Shown: positions 1-10,617, counted from the first letter of the stretch. The stretch: DNA of 64,000 nt from Halocafeteria seosinensis (GCA_001687465.1 LVLI01000195.1:1-64000), one strand, 5' to 3'. Notes: generated by a model from the letters alone, not told the origin. A program made the numbers and translations.

Positions 1-198
1 ATATATATATGTATAGATTACCAGTAGATTGGTCACCTTCCACTCCTTTGGTTGTAGTGAGAGACGCGTTAAACGGAGTCAATGGTTTCTAAAAATGTAA
101 ATAGAAAATAGCCTATGCTAGCGAAGGGGACGTGAAAACTGACCGGCTTAAGCTAGCAGGGGGTGGTAGACAAAACTTCATTCCTGTTTCTGTTGCCA

Positions 199-1263
199 TT
201 ATTCTCGGGGAGCACCGAATGCTTCAGGCATTCTCTCAATCGTATACTTGTGCTGCGCAATATACATAATCGGAACACCAGGAACTTTCCTGATCCTTCG
301 CTTTAGGTCTTTATCACATGTCGCAACTATATAACATCTATGAACGTTGATCATTTTAACTAAACAGTCATCTGCGTAAGTCCCCTTGCAGCCACATCGA
401 ATTCTCTCGAACCGAGGATCCTTGGCGAGACGCAGCGCTACTCTGAATTTTGGGCCCAATTTCTCTAATTCTGCCATTACGCAGTCTGTTATACACGGTA
501 TGCCTGCACGTACAAGTAAGCAAAAGAAATAGTGATGAATGTGGGAGTGCTACTGACAACAGGCTGCCACTTGAATAAGGCAGTTGTGAGACCTTGGCAA
601 CTCCCCCGCTCTTTAGATGCTTCTTATTCCCGTATCAGTTTACGGAGGCATCCAATTACACAACAAAAATATGCATGTGTTTTCGGAAATGCTCCGTTCA
701 GGTTGCACGGGAGACCGGGGAGAGGAGCCAGAAAAGGACAAAGTCACCACGTCCACTATCCACTTACATTTCGCTAATAAGCAGTCCATCATGGAGCGCA
801 CGATATCGAGTTTGTTTTTTATGGAGAAATTGATAAAGTTTGTATCCACTAGCACAAAGTAGGGCGGTCCTAACTGCGTATTGTATTTGAAGTACAGTGC
901 TGTCGGAGCTTGTTGCCTGTATTCTAGAAAAATATACAGGGTCTCAGTGAATAACAACAGGCGCCTATCAAAGCCTCTAGTTCAGTATACTTACACATGT
1001 CTTGGTTCTTCCGGTTTGTTTTCTTCCTTCTGCTTTTCCTTGTTCGATTGCCTGTGTATCAAAAACGACTCTCTCTTGCTCAATACAACGCTCTCCCAGT
1101 AGGTAACCAGTCTATCATAGTGTACATACAGCCTTGTATCCTTGGGACTAAGCATGCGCTTTACAGCAGCGAATTTCTTCGTTTTACGGGCTTTGCCTCC
1201 CTGCAGTACAACCGACTCCACCAGTGACTGCTCATACAAGTAGCATTCCACAGCACATACCAT
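199..1263 (-). CDS. FCF1: FCF1/Utp24 PIN-domain rRNA-processing nuclease
   Basis: Five exons on the minus strand: 1263-1261, 1200-1130, 1051-995, 916-768 and 503-199, giving 194 aa (human FCF1 is 198). FCF1 is the PIN endonuclease of the small-subunit processome that cleaves pre-18S rRNA in the nucleolus. The N-terminus is the family's basic leader ([17 protein letters not shown]). The PIN core starts with [10 protein letters not shown], whose first Asp is a metal ligand, and continues through TYADDCLVK and [11 protein letters not shown] with further acidic ligands. The end matches the family signature VPGVPIMYI ... RMPEAFGAP. The first intron (1260-1201) begins directly after the ATG codon, so exon 1 codes for Met alone. 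Intron 4 (767-504, 264 nt) is much longer than the others (60-78 nt). Identity is near certain; exon edges rest on splice signals and frame. Confidence 0.93.
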
Positions 1264-1800
1264 TATACTATGTTATACTGTTTTCCCTCTTTCTCTTTTG
1301 TACTCCATTGACACGACACGGTCCATGCACCTATCAACACAATGCTTCTGACACATTACTGACCAGGGTTGAAGTTTCCGGCTCCGAGGTTCACGAGCAT
1401 GCAACTTGTAGGTATGGAGCAGGTAGACAGTTAAGTGGGTACCAAAATGGTGAAATAATAATATTTATTCCAATTTTGTGTATTGTGTCTCAGTAGACTA
1501 GCGCAAGCACTCAACTAAACAAATTCCATGTCATCATTGCAGGCAATTTGCAGCACTGCAATTGGAAATCATGACTTGTTAGACTTGCTTTGCCTCGGGT
1601 ACTCCTTCTGACCACTTCATATCATGGTCTTTATTCACACCCACAAGAGATGGGAATGTAATTCGTCGACTAGCAGTTTGACACCGCCTCGAAAAGTAAC
1701 CACATTTACGTAAGTAATCATCTCCACAGCAAGCCTCTGGAAAAGTACAATACAGTAAGCTGAAGAATAAACAATACACCCAAACCAGCGGACCCGTCAC

Positions 1801-1888
1801 TCATCAGTCATGTGGAAGTTAATCTCATTGCGTAGTTCGCAGGGCGTTGCGAGCTCTGAAGGTGTCCTAAGAATAAGCATCATCTGAG
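1801..1888. repeat. 88-bp direct repeat, copy 1 (open frame)
   Basis: This stretch matches 2023-2110 over the same 88 bp, with identical blocks such as the one around GTAGTTCGCAGGGCGTTGCG. Read on the minus strand, copy 1 is open up to a terminal TGA. The second copy has two in-frame stops, so copy 1 may be the functional, possibly coding, one. Confidence 0.8.
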
Positions 1889-2022
1889 TGTGGTCCTTGG
1901 CCCTAGAAACATACCTTATGATCTCAAATTTTACCTGCCGGTAAGCTCTGTGTCGGAAAGTAGAAACAAAGTATAGTAGTGACACGACACTGGAATAAAG
2001 GTGGTTGGGAGGCGCCCAAAAC

Positions 2023-2110
2023 TCATCAGAAATTTAGAAGTTGTTCTCATAGCGTAGTTCGCAGGGCGTTGCGAGCTCTGAAGGTGTCCTAAGTTAAAGC
2101 ATCATCTGAG
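2023..2110. repeat. 88-bp direct repeat, copy 2 (frame broken)
   Basis: Second copy of the 1801-1888 sequence in the same orientation. On the minus strand its equivalent frame carries TAA where copy 1 has ATT, and a further TAA near its end. It is followed by a TTTTTT-GGGCGCC stretch. Confidence 0.8.
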
Positions 2111-2140
2111 TTTTTTGGGCGCCTGCAACGTTTCTGACGT

Positions 2141-2263
2141 ACCAGTTGGGTCCTTCCGAGCAGGTTCGCTCACCCCATTTTCATCCCCTTGTCTCTGTCG
2201 TACTTGTACCAGTTGGGTCCTTTCGAGCAACTTTGCTCACCCCATTCTCATCCCTTTTGTCTC
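2141..2263. repeat. Tandem copies of the ZNHIT1 3' end
   Basis: Two roughly 56-bp copies start at 2141 and 2208, a period of 67 bp. Both begin ACCAGTTGGGTCCTT and share CACCCCATT and CATCCC blocks. The second copy includes the last coding bases and stop of the ZNHIT1-like gene (2237-2263). The first is a downstream duplicate, so the gene's 3' end was tandemly duplicated. Confidence 0.8.
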
Positions 2264-3009
2264 CAAGTAGAAGTCTCGGCAGGCTGAGCTACAAACTCTG
2301 GCATTGGTCTTCTTTTCAACCATTTTAGCAGGGCCGCCACAGACAGCGCACATGCGATACGTCGGGTAACTTGGTGGACCGACTGAAGCGGAGAAGTAAT
2401 TGGGCCTCGTGGTATCCACTCCCTGCGCAACCAACATACAACCGTAGCGGTCAATTAGCATGCCAGTTTAACCATCGGTGCAAACTCCTACATCGAAATC
2501 CCTCAGCAAAAAATTAGAGTGTTTTAAAGTTATTACATCTACATTATTTAATTCAAGCAATAACCTTTTCATCACAGGGAGCTCTAGCCGAATTTCTCTT
2601 GAGATAGGAATGGAAGGCTTACCTCTTTCAAAAGTACGTCGACAAAATTTTTCACTTTACGTGGCTGGTTTTTCTTTCCTCCGGATTTCTTTTGCCTCTT
2701 GGGGTTACGTTTCTCCTGTACTGTCGGCAGTTCGCTGTCACTGATATCTTCATATTCTTCCTCGCCTGCATCGTCCTCCACGCTCTTATAGTTATCGGCT
2801 TCGTACAATTCTAGCTGAGAATTTCGAATTTGTCTTCGGGTCTCCTCATCAACTCGAGACCCTCCTTGTCCTCCAGATTCCCTGAATTTGCCAGAGGCTC
2901 GTTTGCCACGACGCCGTGTTTTCTTCACTTGCTCCTTGGCACGAGGACCTTGGCCCATCTGGGCCATGGTCTCGTCCCAGGCTTTCCGTGCAGAGGAGCT
3001 CGCTTGCAT
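2237..3009 (-). CDS. ZNHIT1: ZNHIT1/Vps71-like subunit (SWR1/SRCAP type) with half HIT finger
   Basis: Two exons, 3009-2623 and 2422-2237, separated by a 200-nt intron, give 190 aa (human ZNHIT1 is 154). ZNHIT1/Vps71 belongs to the SWR1/SRCAP complex that places histone H2A.Z. Support: the N-terminal segment RRQIRNSQLELYEADNYKS matches the ZNHIT1 helix, RKVKNFVDVLLKE matches the conserved RKNFQALLEE block, and the spliced junction reads into GPPSYPTYRMCAVCGGPA, the start of the HIT finger. A basic, acidic and glycine-rich stretch separates these parts. The finger is odd: CxxC and a later CxxxC (CSSAC) remain, but the middle CxxC pair and the final His/Cys pair are absent, so only one of the two zinc sites could form. 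INO80-type HIT proteins are the alternative identity. Confidence 0.75.
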
Positions 3010-3386
3010 CCTGACGCAGTGAAAAGACTATCTGGGTGCCATTATGTCCCATGTGTGTCACGTCCCGTGAGACCAGACCAGACCTAAGCTGCTACACTAC
3101 ATACCCACTACATCAACAACAATCAGCCGACAGTGAGTATTCTATGGGATGTGTCATACCTATCCTCGGCATCCACAACCCATCATGTTACTGTGTGTAT
3201 ATCACAGCAATGGACCAAATATGTAGGAGAGAGCAAACAAATGTTTCACTTATTTCTTCTTGGAATTTACCTCGTTTACGGAGCCAATGCGGTAGATTAG
3301 AGGCTGGATTTGACTTGATTGGATGTGAATAGACTATGGATTTCTAGGGGTGGCCCAGCGATCTCTGGAGGTACAGTGAGGAGACA
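3010..3386. promoter_or_regulatory. Divergent spacer ZNHIT1 / uL13m
   Basis: This 377-bp gap lies between two start codons facing away from each other, so it must hold both promoters. No TATA box or repeat stands out. No gene was seen in it. Confidence 0.5.
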
Positions 3387-4266
3387 ATGAGCAATCGCTT
3401 AGTGCGCCAAACCAAACCCGTGTGGCATGTGATTGATGCCAAGAATGAGGTATGTTCAGCCCCTTCATGGACAAATTTCTGGTTGCGCATCTTCATTACG
3501 CGTGCATATGCGTTTCCAGGTTGTGGGACGACTGGCTGTCCAAATAGCACGCTTATTGCAAGGGAAAAACAAGCCCACATACACCCCAAACCAGGACTCC
3601 GGGGACAGAATTGTCGTGAAAAATGCCAAACATTTAAAGTTTACGGGGAACAAGGAGAAAGATAAACTGTTTCGATGGCATACAGGATACCCAGGTGGTT
3701 TGAAATCGTTGGATTTTAGGCAACTAATGGAACGTGCACCGGAGAGGGTACTACAAAGGGCCGTCCAAGGCATGTTGCCTAAAAACAATCTGAGGAAGCA
3801 AAAATGGATGAAAAATTTAAAGATATATCCGGATGAATATCATCCGTTTGAAGGAGAAAAGAGATTCAGTGAGCGTCATGCGCCCACATACTTAGAAACA
3901 TATAAAGTCAAGAGCAAGAAGCACATTCGAGAAAAGCAGCCTATTGAGGGTCGTTCAGACTTTTTCGAGATGGCAGCAGATGCAAGAGAAGAAGATCTTG
4001 TTCCTGAAGATCAGCAAGAACTATCCAAAAAGTTTGTTGAGCAAATGGTAGAAGCCTTGCATGAAGAAAAGGAACTTTGGAAAGCGGAGGGATACGAGAG
4101 GATCCCTGAGAAGGTCAAACAGTTACACGACTTAGAAGAATATGTTGATGATCATGGCGAGATTCAGTACCGAATGAAGGATTTGGATGGATCTGGTCTG
4201 GTTATTGACTCTGCAAACTACGCTGGAAAGAACTCAACAGAAGAGAGAGACACTGAACCGCGATAA
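3387..4266 (+). CDS. MRPL13: Mitochondrial ribosomal protein uL13m (MRPL13)
   Basis: Exons 3387-3449 and 3520-4266 (70-nt intron, GTATGT...CCAG) give 269 aa. uL13 is a large-subunit ribosomal protein; this is the bacterial/organelle type. Visible family signatures are WHVIDAKNEVVGRLA at the N-terminus, then the RIVVKNAKHLKFTGNK block, HTGYPGGLKS, and RAVQGMLPKNNLRKQ followed by LKIYPDEYHPF. Organelle uL13 is usually 140-180 aa. The extra C-terminal part of about 110 residues is charged and helix-prone (KKFVEQMVEALHEEKELWKA). There is no long presequence, as often seen for uL13m. A mitochondrial location is inferred; a plastid form cannot be fully excluded. Confidence 0.92.
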
Positions 4267-4669
4267 GCGCTGGTAATGGTTTTCTAGACAACGAACAGTA
4301 AATCGGGTATACTTCGTCAAGGACTGAAGACTGCCTTAGGGAGCAAAAAAATGTGTTTCCGAGTTGCAGATGCGTAGATAATAAAAATACACGCCTGACT
4401 AGTAGTTTAAGCACGGTTGCCGAATAGATGCGATCATCCTCTTTGAGGGAGTGCCTGCTCTCATGACCGCTGGTACTGCGTATAGAGCAAAAACGCGATC
4501 CACTCTTTTTTGTGTTTTATCCTTTACGTAACGACCGTCTCGGTGAACTTCCGATCGAGGTGAAGTTGCCCGGTGGTAGGTTGAAGTCAATACGCATTGT
4601 TGATGCAGAATCCGGTATACGTCTTGCTGTTTAAGGTCGCTTTCAAGAGGAACACCTAAGAAAAATACG
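4267..4669. other. Spacer, nothing recognised
   Basis: This 403-bp gap lies between uL13m and ZNF330, both on the plus strand. It should contain the uL13m 3' end and the ZNF330 promoter. No repeat, RNA gene or coding segment was recognised. Confidence 0.5.
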
Positions 4670-5925
<1,256 letters not shown>

Positions 5926-6428
5926 AGCGTAGCTGACTGTACTCTCGCGTTGTTGATAGTAGTCCTATGACCGTGCGGATCTTGCACTAACATGGTTTCA
6001 AGCACCACAGTTCGAAACAGCATCATGTATCATCATTAAAAGGGATATATGATTACCCACATGCTCGAAGAATCTAGGGGGCACCTCTGGTGCTCAGACT
6101 AGCAATTTGGTTGGTTGTCGGAACTTCTTCTAAGGAGTACTGAGGAGGGCGCACTGCCTTACAAAAACCATACCGACAACAATCAGAAGGTTGGATTCCA
6201 TAAGATACTCACCAACCTAGGCTGAACACAATTCTCTAGAGACTACATTAGCAGCGTTTGTTATCGTAGTCTTCACGTTGAAGTTCGAGCTTGGGAGACA
6301 GACTGACTGCAGCGCCGGAGACTGCTTGTCAAATGAATCTGGTAGATTTTCTCTGAATAGTTTGGCACTTTTTCTTCCTTTTGATTGTGGTGAGGAGTCT
6401 AATATTATTCAGTACACTGTGTACCACA
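5926..6428. other. Spacer, nothing recognised
   Basis: About 500 bp between ZNF330 and the RlmN-like gene. It must hold the promoter of the latter. No repeat or coding segment with family similarity was seen. Confidence 0.5.
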
Positions 6429-7920
6429 ATGGCACACTTCCGACGGCATCTCTTGACACCGTCTTGGCGTGCTGCGCGGCGGCACCATACAACTTGTTGT
6501 CATTCCTTTTCCACTTTAGCATCTTGGGCAGCTTTAGCAGAAGATCCTCATCGACCACCACCGGTACAAAAGGAGAGTAAGAAGCCTATTACACGGACTG
6601 CGCAAGGTAAAGTCAACCTCATCGGCTTCACAAGGGACGAGTTCCGGAGCTTTCTGGATAACGAGTTAAATATCAAGAGCAAGGCTGCCGATCAGTTATT
6701 TCGTGCCATTCACCGAAGCGGATACGATATGCAAGATCTCATGAACGTCGATGCCATTGGCCAACAGAAACGCGAAGCTCTACGGGATCTGGGCACCATT
6801 GACTGGGGAAGTGTTGTTTCAGAGCACACTTCTTCCGAAGATGGCACAAGGAAATGGTTGATTAATGTTGGCCCCGGTCTGGATGTAGAAGCTGTTCTCA
6901 TTCCCGAAGACTCCTCGAAACGAGGTGAACACGGTACACTTTGCTTGTCAAGCCAAGTAGGATGCTCGCTAGCGTGCTCCTTTTGCCACACCGGTACACA
7001 ACCACTTAAGAAGAATCTCTCCTCTGGGCAAATTTTGTCCCAGCTTCTGATTGCTCGGAAGGCGGTGGGTGATTTCCCGGCTGACAGGCCAAAGATTAGT
7101 AATGTAAGAAAGTGCGTTTTATCGAACGAACGTCGGGACTGGTATATAGTTTCTCTGTACGTGGCCCTGCAGGTAGTATTTATGGGACAAGGAGAACCTC
7201 TTTACAACAAGCGTGGAGTGTGGGGAGCTGTAAAAAACATAACCGATCCATTCGGAGGAAATGTTGCTCCAAAACGAGTGACAATAAGCACTTCAGGAGT
7301 AGCCCCTCTTATGCCCAGAGTCGGCAGTGAGCTGGGAATCAACCTTGCGTTATCACTTCACGCGGTTGACAACGCTACGAGAACGTATATTATGAACGTT
7401 AACAAAACTTACCCTTTAGAAACAGTAATGGAAGCATGTAGGCAGTACAGGTAAGTGGTAACTCGAATACTTTGAAAGACTCTATAATTTATATTCGAGA
7501 TTCCGAATTTCGACTTAGCAGAGACTCGAGTCCACGAACTAGAGGGCGACGAATACTTTTTGAGTATACACCGCTACGTGGCGTCAATGACTCTCTAGAA
7601 GAAGCGTATAAACTCGTGGATCTAGTGAAGGAATTCAACTGTCATGTGAATATAATGTAAGTCACACCAGCCAACGAAGGTTTTCCCGTTCAACTATAAA
7701 CTGTAGTGCCATCGCTTTATGCAGACCGTTTAATCCGTGGCCAGGAGCTCCGTATGAGCCCTCCGAAGACGAAACCATGATGCAGTTTGGCAAAGTGCTT
7801 CTTGACAACCATATCAGTGCGACGATCCGGTGGCCTAAAGGGCGAGAGATTATGGCGGCTTGTGGGCAGCTTCGGACCCATCATCAAGAGACCCAGAAGG
7901 CACAAATGGCGACGGTCTAA
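6429..7920 (+). CDS. rlmN: RlmN-type radical SAM RNA methyltransferase, probably organelle-targeted
   Basis: Exons 6429-7103, 7173-7450, 7522-7656 and 7725-7920 (introns 69, 71 and 68 nt) give 427 aa. RlmN makes C2-methyladenosine in 23S rRNA and some tRNAs in bacteria and, by extension, organelles. The 4Fe-4S motif is intact (GCSLACSFCHTG, CxxxCxxC). The chain continues with the SAM-binding VVFMGQGEPLYN, ISTSGVAPLMP, NLALSLHA, a GRRILFEY strand and PFNPWPGAPY. It ends with the methyl-carrier cysteine in AACGQL. The start at 6429 gives a leader rich in Arg, Ser, Thr and Ala with no acidic residue for about 35 residues, typical of organelle import; an upstream ATG at 6381 is in frame. Intron 1 is a multiple of three without stops, but the family alignment requires its removal. 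Confidence 0.92.
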
Positions 7921-8282
7921 GCATTCTCGCTTTCATCGGAAATTACGAGAACCGTTCATAGAAACATGAGGTTTCCATGAGGCCCCGGGATCCGTACGAA
8001 AGCTGCATTGTCAGATTGAGTAGATGTTCCGCGATACGAGGCGCCGTGGCCTCTGTTCTGATCCTCAGGCCTTCTAGTTTTGCCAATGCTTGTGGACCTC
8101 TACCCTGACGGCGTTCGCAGCAGTCACTGCCGCCATCTGCCAGTTCTTAACTAGTTGCTGCCGTCGAACGCGACCAGCTCTCAACTCGTGCCAGATACTC
8201 GCACAGTCGTGCACCAAATGGTATCTATCCATTGCTTTGCTTTCCCTGTTCAGCTTGTTCTTTCCTCGCTTCTGCTAGCTTT
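7921..8282. other. Convergent spacer, nothing recognised
   Basis: This 362-bp stretch lies between the stop of the RlmN-like gene (+) and the stop of the unrecognised minus-strand gene. It should contain two facing 3' ends. No repeat or RNA gene was recognised. Confidence 0.5.
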
Positions 8283-8735
8283 TTACTGCATAGCGAAATA
8301 ACGAGCGTATAATGATACCCGACTACGCAGTGCATTTGTGTACAGTACATACTCAATCTGTTCCATCTCTTCCAGGAGAGCTTGTTTTCGTGCCAGTTGA
8401 TCATCATGAGTTGTATCAATGACTTGCCCTAAAGAGTCAACATTCCGGACTAAATTTCTCATAATTACCTGATAGCGCCCCCATTCGTTGCGCATGAAGC
8501 CTCCAACTTTATCGGGGTCCAAGTCTGCTTGGCGTTCCCGTCGAGCTGCTTCCTCTTCATCATCTTCTTCCTCCTCGTTCTCATTGGCAGTCTCTTGCTG
8601 CTGTTCTTTATTCTTCTGAGGTTTCTTGATGAACTCGTAATGCCCTGCCTCTAATACGTCATAGGAAACATTCACCATATGCTGTAAAGAGGAGGAAAGA
8701 TTGCTGAATAGAGCTTCACGGCTATTTTCGTCCAT
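8283..8735 (-). CDS. Unrecognised 150-aa helical protein with acidic linker
   Basis: Single exon from ATG at 8735 (MDENSREALFSNLSSSL...). No family was recognised. The protein has an N-terminal helix-like segment, a low-complexity Gln/Asn/Glu stretch (ANENEEEEDDEEEAA), and a C-terminal helical half with WGRYQVIMRNLVRNVDSLG and KQALLEEMEQIEYVLY. Its size and all-helical look recall small Mediator head subunits, but this is a guess. Evidence that it is real: a diverged, disrupted copy exists at 10868-11102 next to AAR2, and this copy stays open. Its start codon lies 72 bp from the AAR2 pseudogene start, so both once shared a bidirectional promoter. Confidence 0.6.
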   Translation of the reverse strand: MDENSREALFSNLSSSLQHMVNVSYDVLEAGHYEFIKKPQKNKEQQQETANENEEEEDDEEEAARRERQADLDPDKVGGFMRNEWGRYQVIMRNLVRNVDSLGQVIDTTHDDQLARKQALLEEMEQIEYVLYTNALRSRVSLYARYFAMQ

Positions 8736-8807
8736 TATTTCACAAATTGATGTCCACTGAATGTGTTGTACAATTAGATAAGTATGCGTGCAGATATTCA
8801 AATAAAA
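8736..8807. promoter_or_regulatory. Compact bidirectional promoter, left copy
   Basis: Only 72 bp separate the ATG of the minus-strand gene from the former start codon of the AAR2 copy. It aligns with 11103-11164 upstream of intact AAR2, including the AT-rich block before the start (CAAATAAAAATA versus TTACATAAAAATG). Here it now needs to serve only the minus-strand gene. Confidence 0.5.
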
Positions 8808-9010
8808 ATAGTAATAGCTGAGTTTCAGATCTTTCGACAATACGGACCAGAATTTATGTTGTATTGAACCACATTCACGGGAATCTGTCGGGATGGTGGC
8901 ATCATGATCCGGATGACTCAGGGGATGCATCACTGTACTCAGGTAAGTGTTTTCTCTCTTATTTCTCGTTTGCTTATTGTTGTTCATGATTATGGTGTAA
9001 TGAATACAGT
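8808..9010 (+). pseudogene. AAR2: AAR2 pseudogene, 5' fragment
   Basis: Diverged copy of AAR2 exon 1 and intron 1 (11165-11396). The start ATG is ATA (8808-8810). The following bases align (GCTGAGTTTCAGATCTTTCG versus GCTGATTATCAAACTTTTCG), as does the end of exon 1 (GGGATGCATCACTGTACTCAG versus GGGATGCATTACTTCCATTACAG). The donor GTAAGTG, the intron body and the acceptor CAG|TCCG are retained: intron 8943-9009 is 67 nt and the functional one 68 nt. Insertions have broken the coding frame. Similarity fades after 9010; weak traces may persist towards 9480. It is a relic of a tandem duplication. Confidence 0.8.
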
Positions 9011-9096
9011 CCGCAACATACTGTAGAAATTATCGAACGTGTCGCCACCGAGGTGTAGTCCCTGGTGCCGGCGACCACTGGATGACGTGTGCTGTT

Positions 9097-9180
9097 GTAG
9101 TGCCTACGTAAATACCATTGATTGCCTCCAGGCTCCAGTAGTAGTGCCTACGTAAATACCATTGATTGCATCCGGCTCCA
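9097..9180. repeat. 44-bp tandem repeat, two copies
   Basis: GTAGTGCCTACGTAAATACC starts at 9097 and again at 9141, each followed by ATTGATTGC and a CCGGCTCCA-like end. A short degenerate third match (TTACGCAAATACCCATTG) is visible near 9472-9489. It lies inside the decayed AAR2 zone. Confidence 0.85.
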
Positions 9181-10328
9181 CGACCTGTAGCCTACCACGG
9201 GTATTTCTTCACAACAACTCTTCCGGTAGGATAAATACAAATACATGAAACTCTGGGAACTGCACTTCTTAGCCGGCGACATTGTACGTGTAGACTTTGG
9301 GCGGCGTACTTTACGCTATAACGCCATGGAAAAATCCGCAACTACAATTCGCAGAATTTCAAGTGCTTGGAGCGACGCCAAACGGGGAAGCAGTGTTATC
9401 GAGCGAGAGAAGGTTTTCCTACACGAAGACGTGAACGGTGTAATGGCATGTTGCTGCACTTCCGCTGCCGGTTACGCAAATACCCATTGTTAAGATTGGC
9501 AACAAAATTTGATGTGAAACAGCAGAAGAAGAACCTCTGAAAAAGACAGGCAGTATTGTACTGTTTGAGGTATCCTACCGCAAGAAATTAGAAGAATCCA
9601 GGTAAGATTGGTCTGTGTGTGGACGACACGTACAGTATCTATGGTTTGAATCTGTTTTAAACTTGAGACGGTCGAAAGAGAGTGCCATTGTCGTACTGGT
9701 ACGCGTTTCATTAGGTTCAGAACACTCGAAGGGTGCTTATTCGCTTCCAATCGGAAGCCAAGAAAGCACAACCATGATCGCAGAGTTGCAATCAGTAAGG
9801 CCGACATTATGGCAAATGAGAAGATCAACACTGTTTTTCTGGACGTGCCGCCTCTATGATATCGCTTGAAAGCAGAAATCTCACTTGGACAAGAACACCG
9901 GCGGATATAGGGCGAGAAGACGTTCGCATCGGGAGCCCAGGATCAAAGTATGATGTGATTTTCTTCGACGAAGCAGCTGCCATGACAATCACGAACACAC
10001 AAGATCTCAGACTGAGAAGATTGACACTGTTTTATGGGTGTGCAATCTCTACAAGGCTCTTCCCTTCTTAGAGTGGTCTTGTGCGGACCTTGTGACCAGC
10101 CGTTTCCACAAAGTTACCAGTGAGCATTACAGTACACTGTATAGTGACAGTACCGTATAGTCACTGCTGACGTCACTGCTGACATCACTGCTGACATCAC
10201 TGCTCGGACAGTCTACTCCTGAATCAGATTCATGCGAACCAGTGGGTTTGGACTTCTTACTTAGCCCAGGAAGCTTCTGACAGGTAGAATAGGTAGGGTT
10301 ATTAGACCATATCCGAGCGCATAGTAGT
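9181..10328. other. Degenerate stretch, decayed coding remnants
   Basis: No intact gene is supported. A short frame at 9245-9490 carries a segment resembling the AAR2 strand pattern at the exon 2 position, but weakly. Two similar segments (GAGAAGATCAACACTGTTTT near 9820 and GAGAAGATTGACACTGTTTT near 10014) look like decayed copies of one exon. Stops and frame changes interrupt everything. Confidence 0.4.
10161..10204. repeat. 12-bp tandem repeat
   Basis: TCACTGCTGACR is repeated three times with a partial fourth (10161-10204). One unit contains the palindrome TGACGTCA. It is probably a simple minisatellite. Confidence 0.85.
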
Positions 10329-10374
10329 CCGGCCGGTGGGCTATCTGTCACATACATGTATGTGTGTGTGTACA
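10329..10374. repeat. Inverted repeat, left arm
   Basis: Begins CCGGCCGGTGGGCTATCTGT and continues into a CATACATGTATG and GT-rich stretch. Its reverse complement matches 10618-10664 over about 45 bp with few differences. The arms enclose about 240 bp. Confidence 0.8.
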
Positions 10375-10617
10375 GTGTAGTTTACCACGCTAAAATAAAA
10401 CAACGGTATGTACAATTTAATTGTAGAACCTTTTACGTCTCTGTCAGTACTTAACACCGACAACATTATTTACGCTACGGATAAAATTTCCAGCTTCTTT
10501 GCCCTTAATCTGTACTACCAAGTGGTAGTATAGATAAAGCTGCTTTAATTTCGGACACCAGGCACGCGCTAGCGAAGGAACAAGTGATTGTACAAACTCT
10601 CAAAGACATGATAGTCA

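Larger units (their letters stand above)
1264..2236. other. Spacer with two 88-bp repeats and possible unrecognised exons
   Basis: No gene could be named here. Minus-strand frames look partly coding. One runs from about 1985 to 1798, ending ...NFHMTDE. Another lies near 1740-1620 and contains GGVKLLVDELHSHLLWV before a stop, preceded by a good acceptor (TTTTCCAG). They may be exons of a small spliced gene between FCF1 and ZNHIT1, but no family was recognised. The stretch also holds the 88-bp repeat pair and the first copy of the 3'-end repeat described separately. Confidence 0.35.

Noticed and set aside
504-767. GTGATGA (C-box-like) in the FCF1 intron
   Set aside because: It lies on the strand opposite to the host transcript and lacks a suitably placed D box and terminal stem.
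9700-9860. Frame with RRVAISKADIMANEKINTVF recalling the histone-fold end of NF-YC
   Set aside because: The match is short and gapped, the upstream histone-fold helices are not found, and the surroundings are full of stops. Not enough to call a pseudogene.
10161-10204. TGACGTCA within the 12-bp repeat as a cAMP-response element
   Set aside because: It occurs in only one repeat unit; the others read TGACATCA. No nearby intact gene start is served by it.
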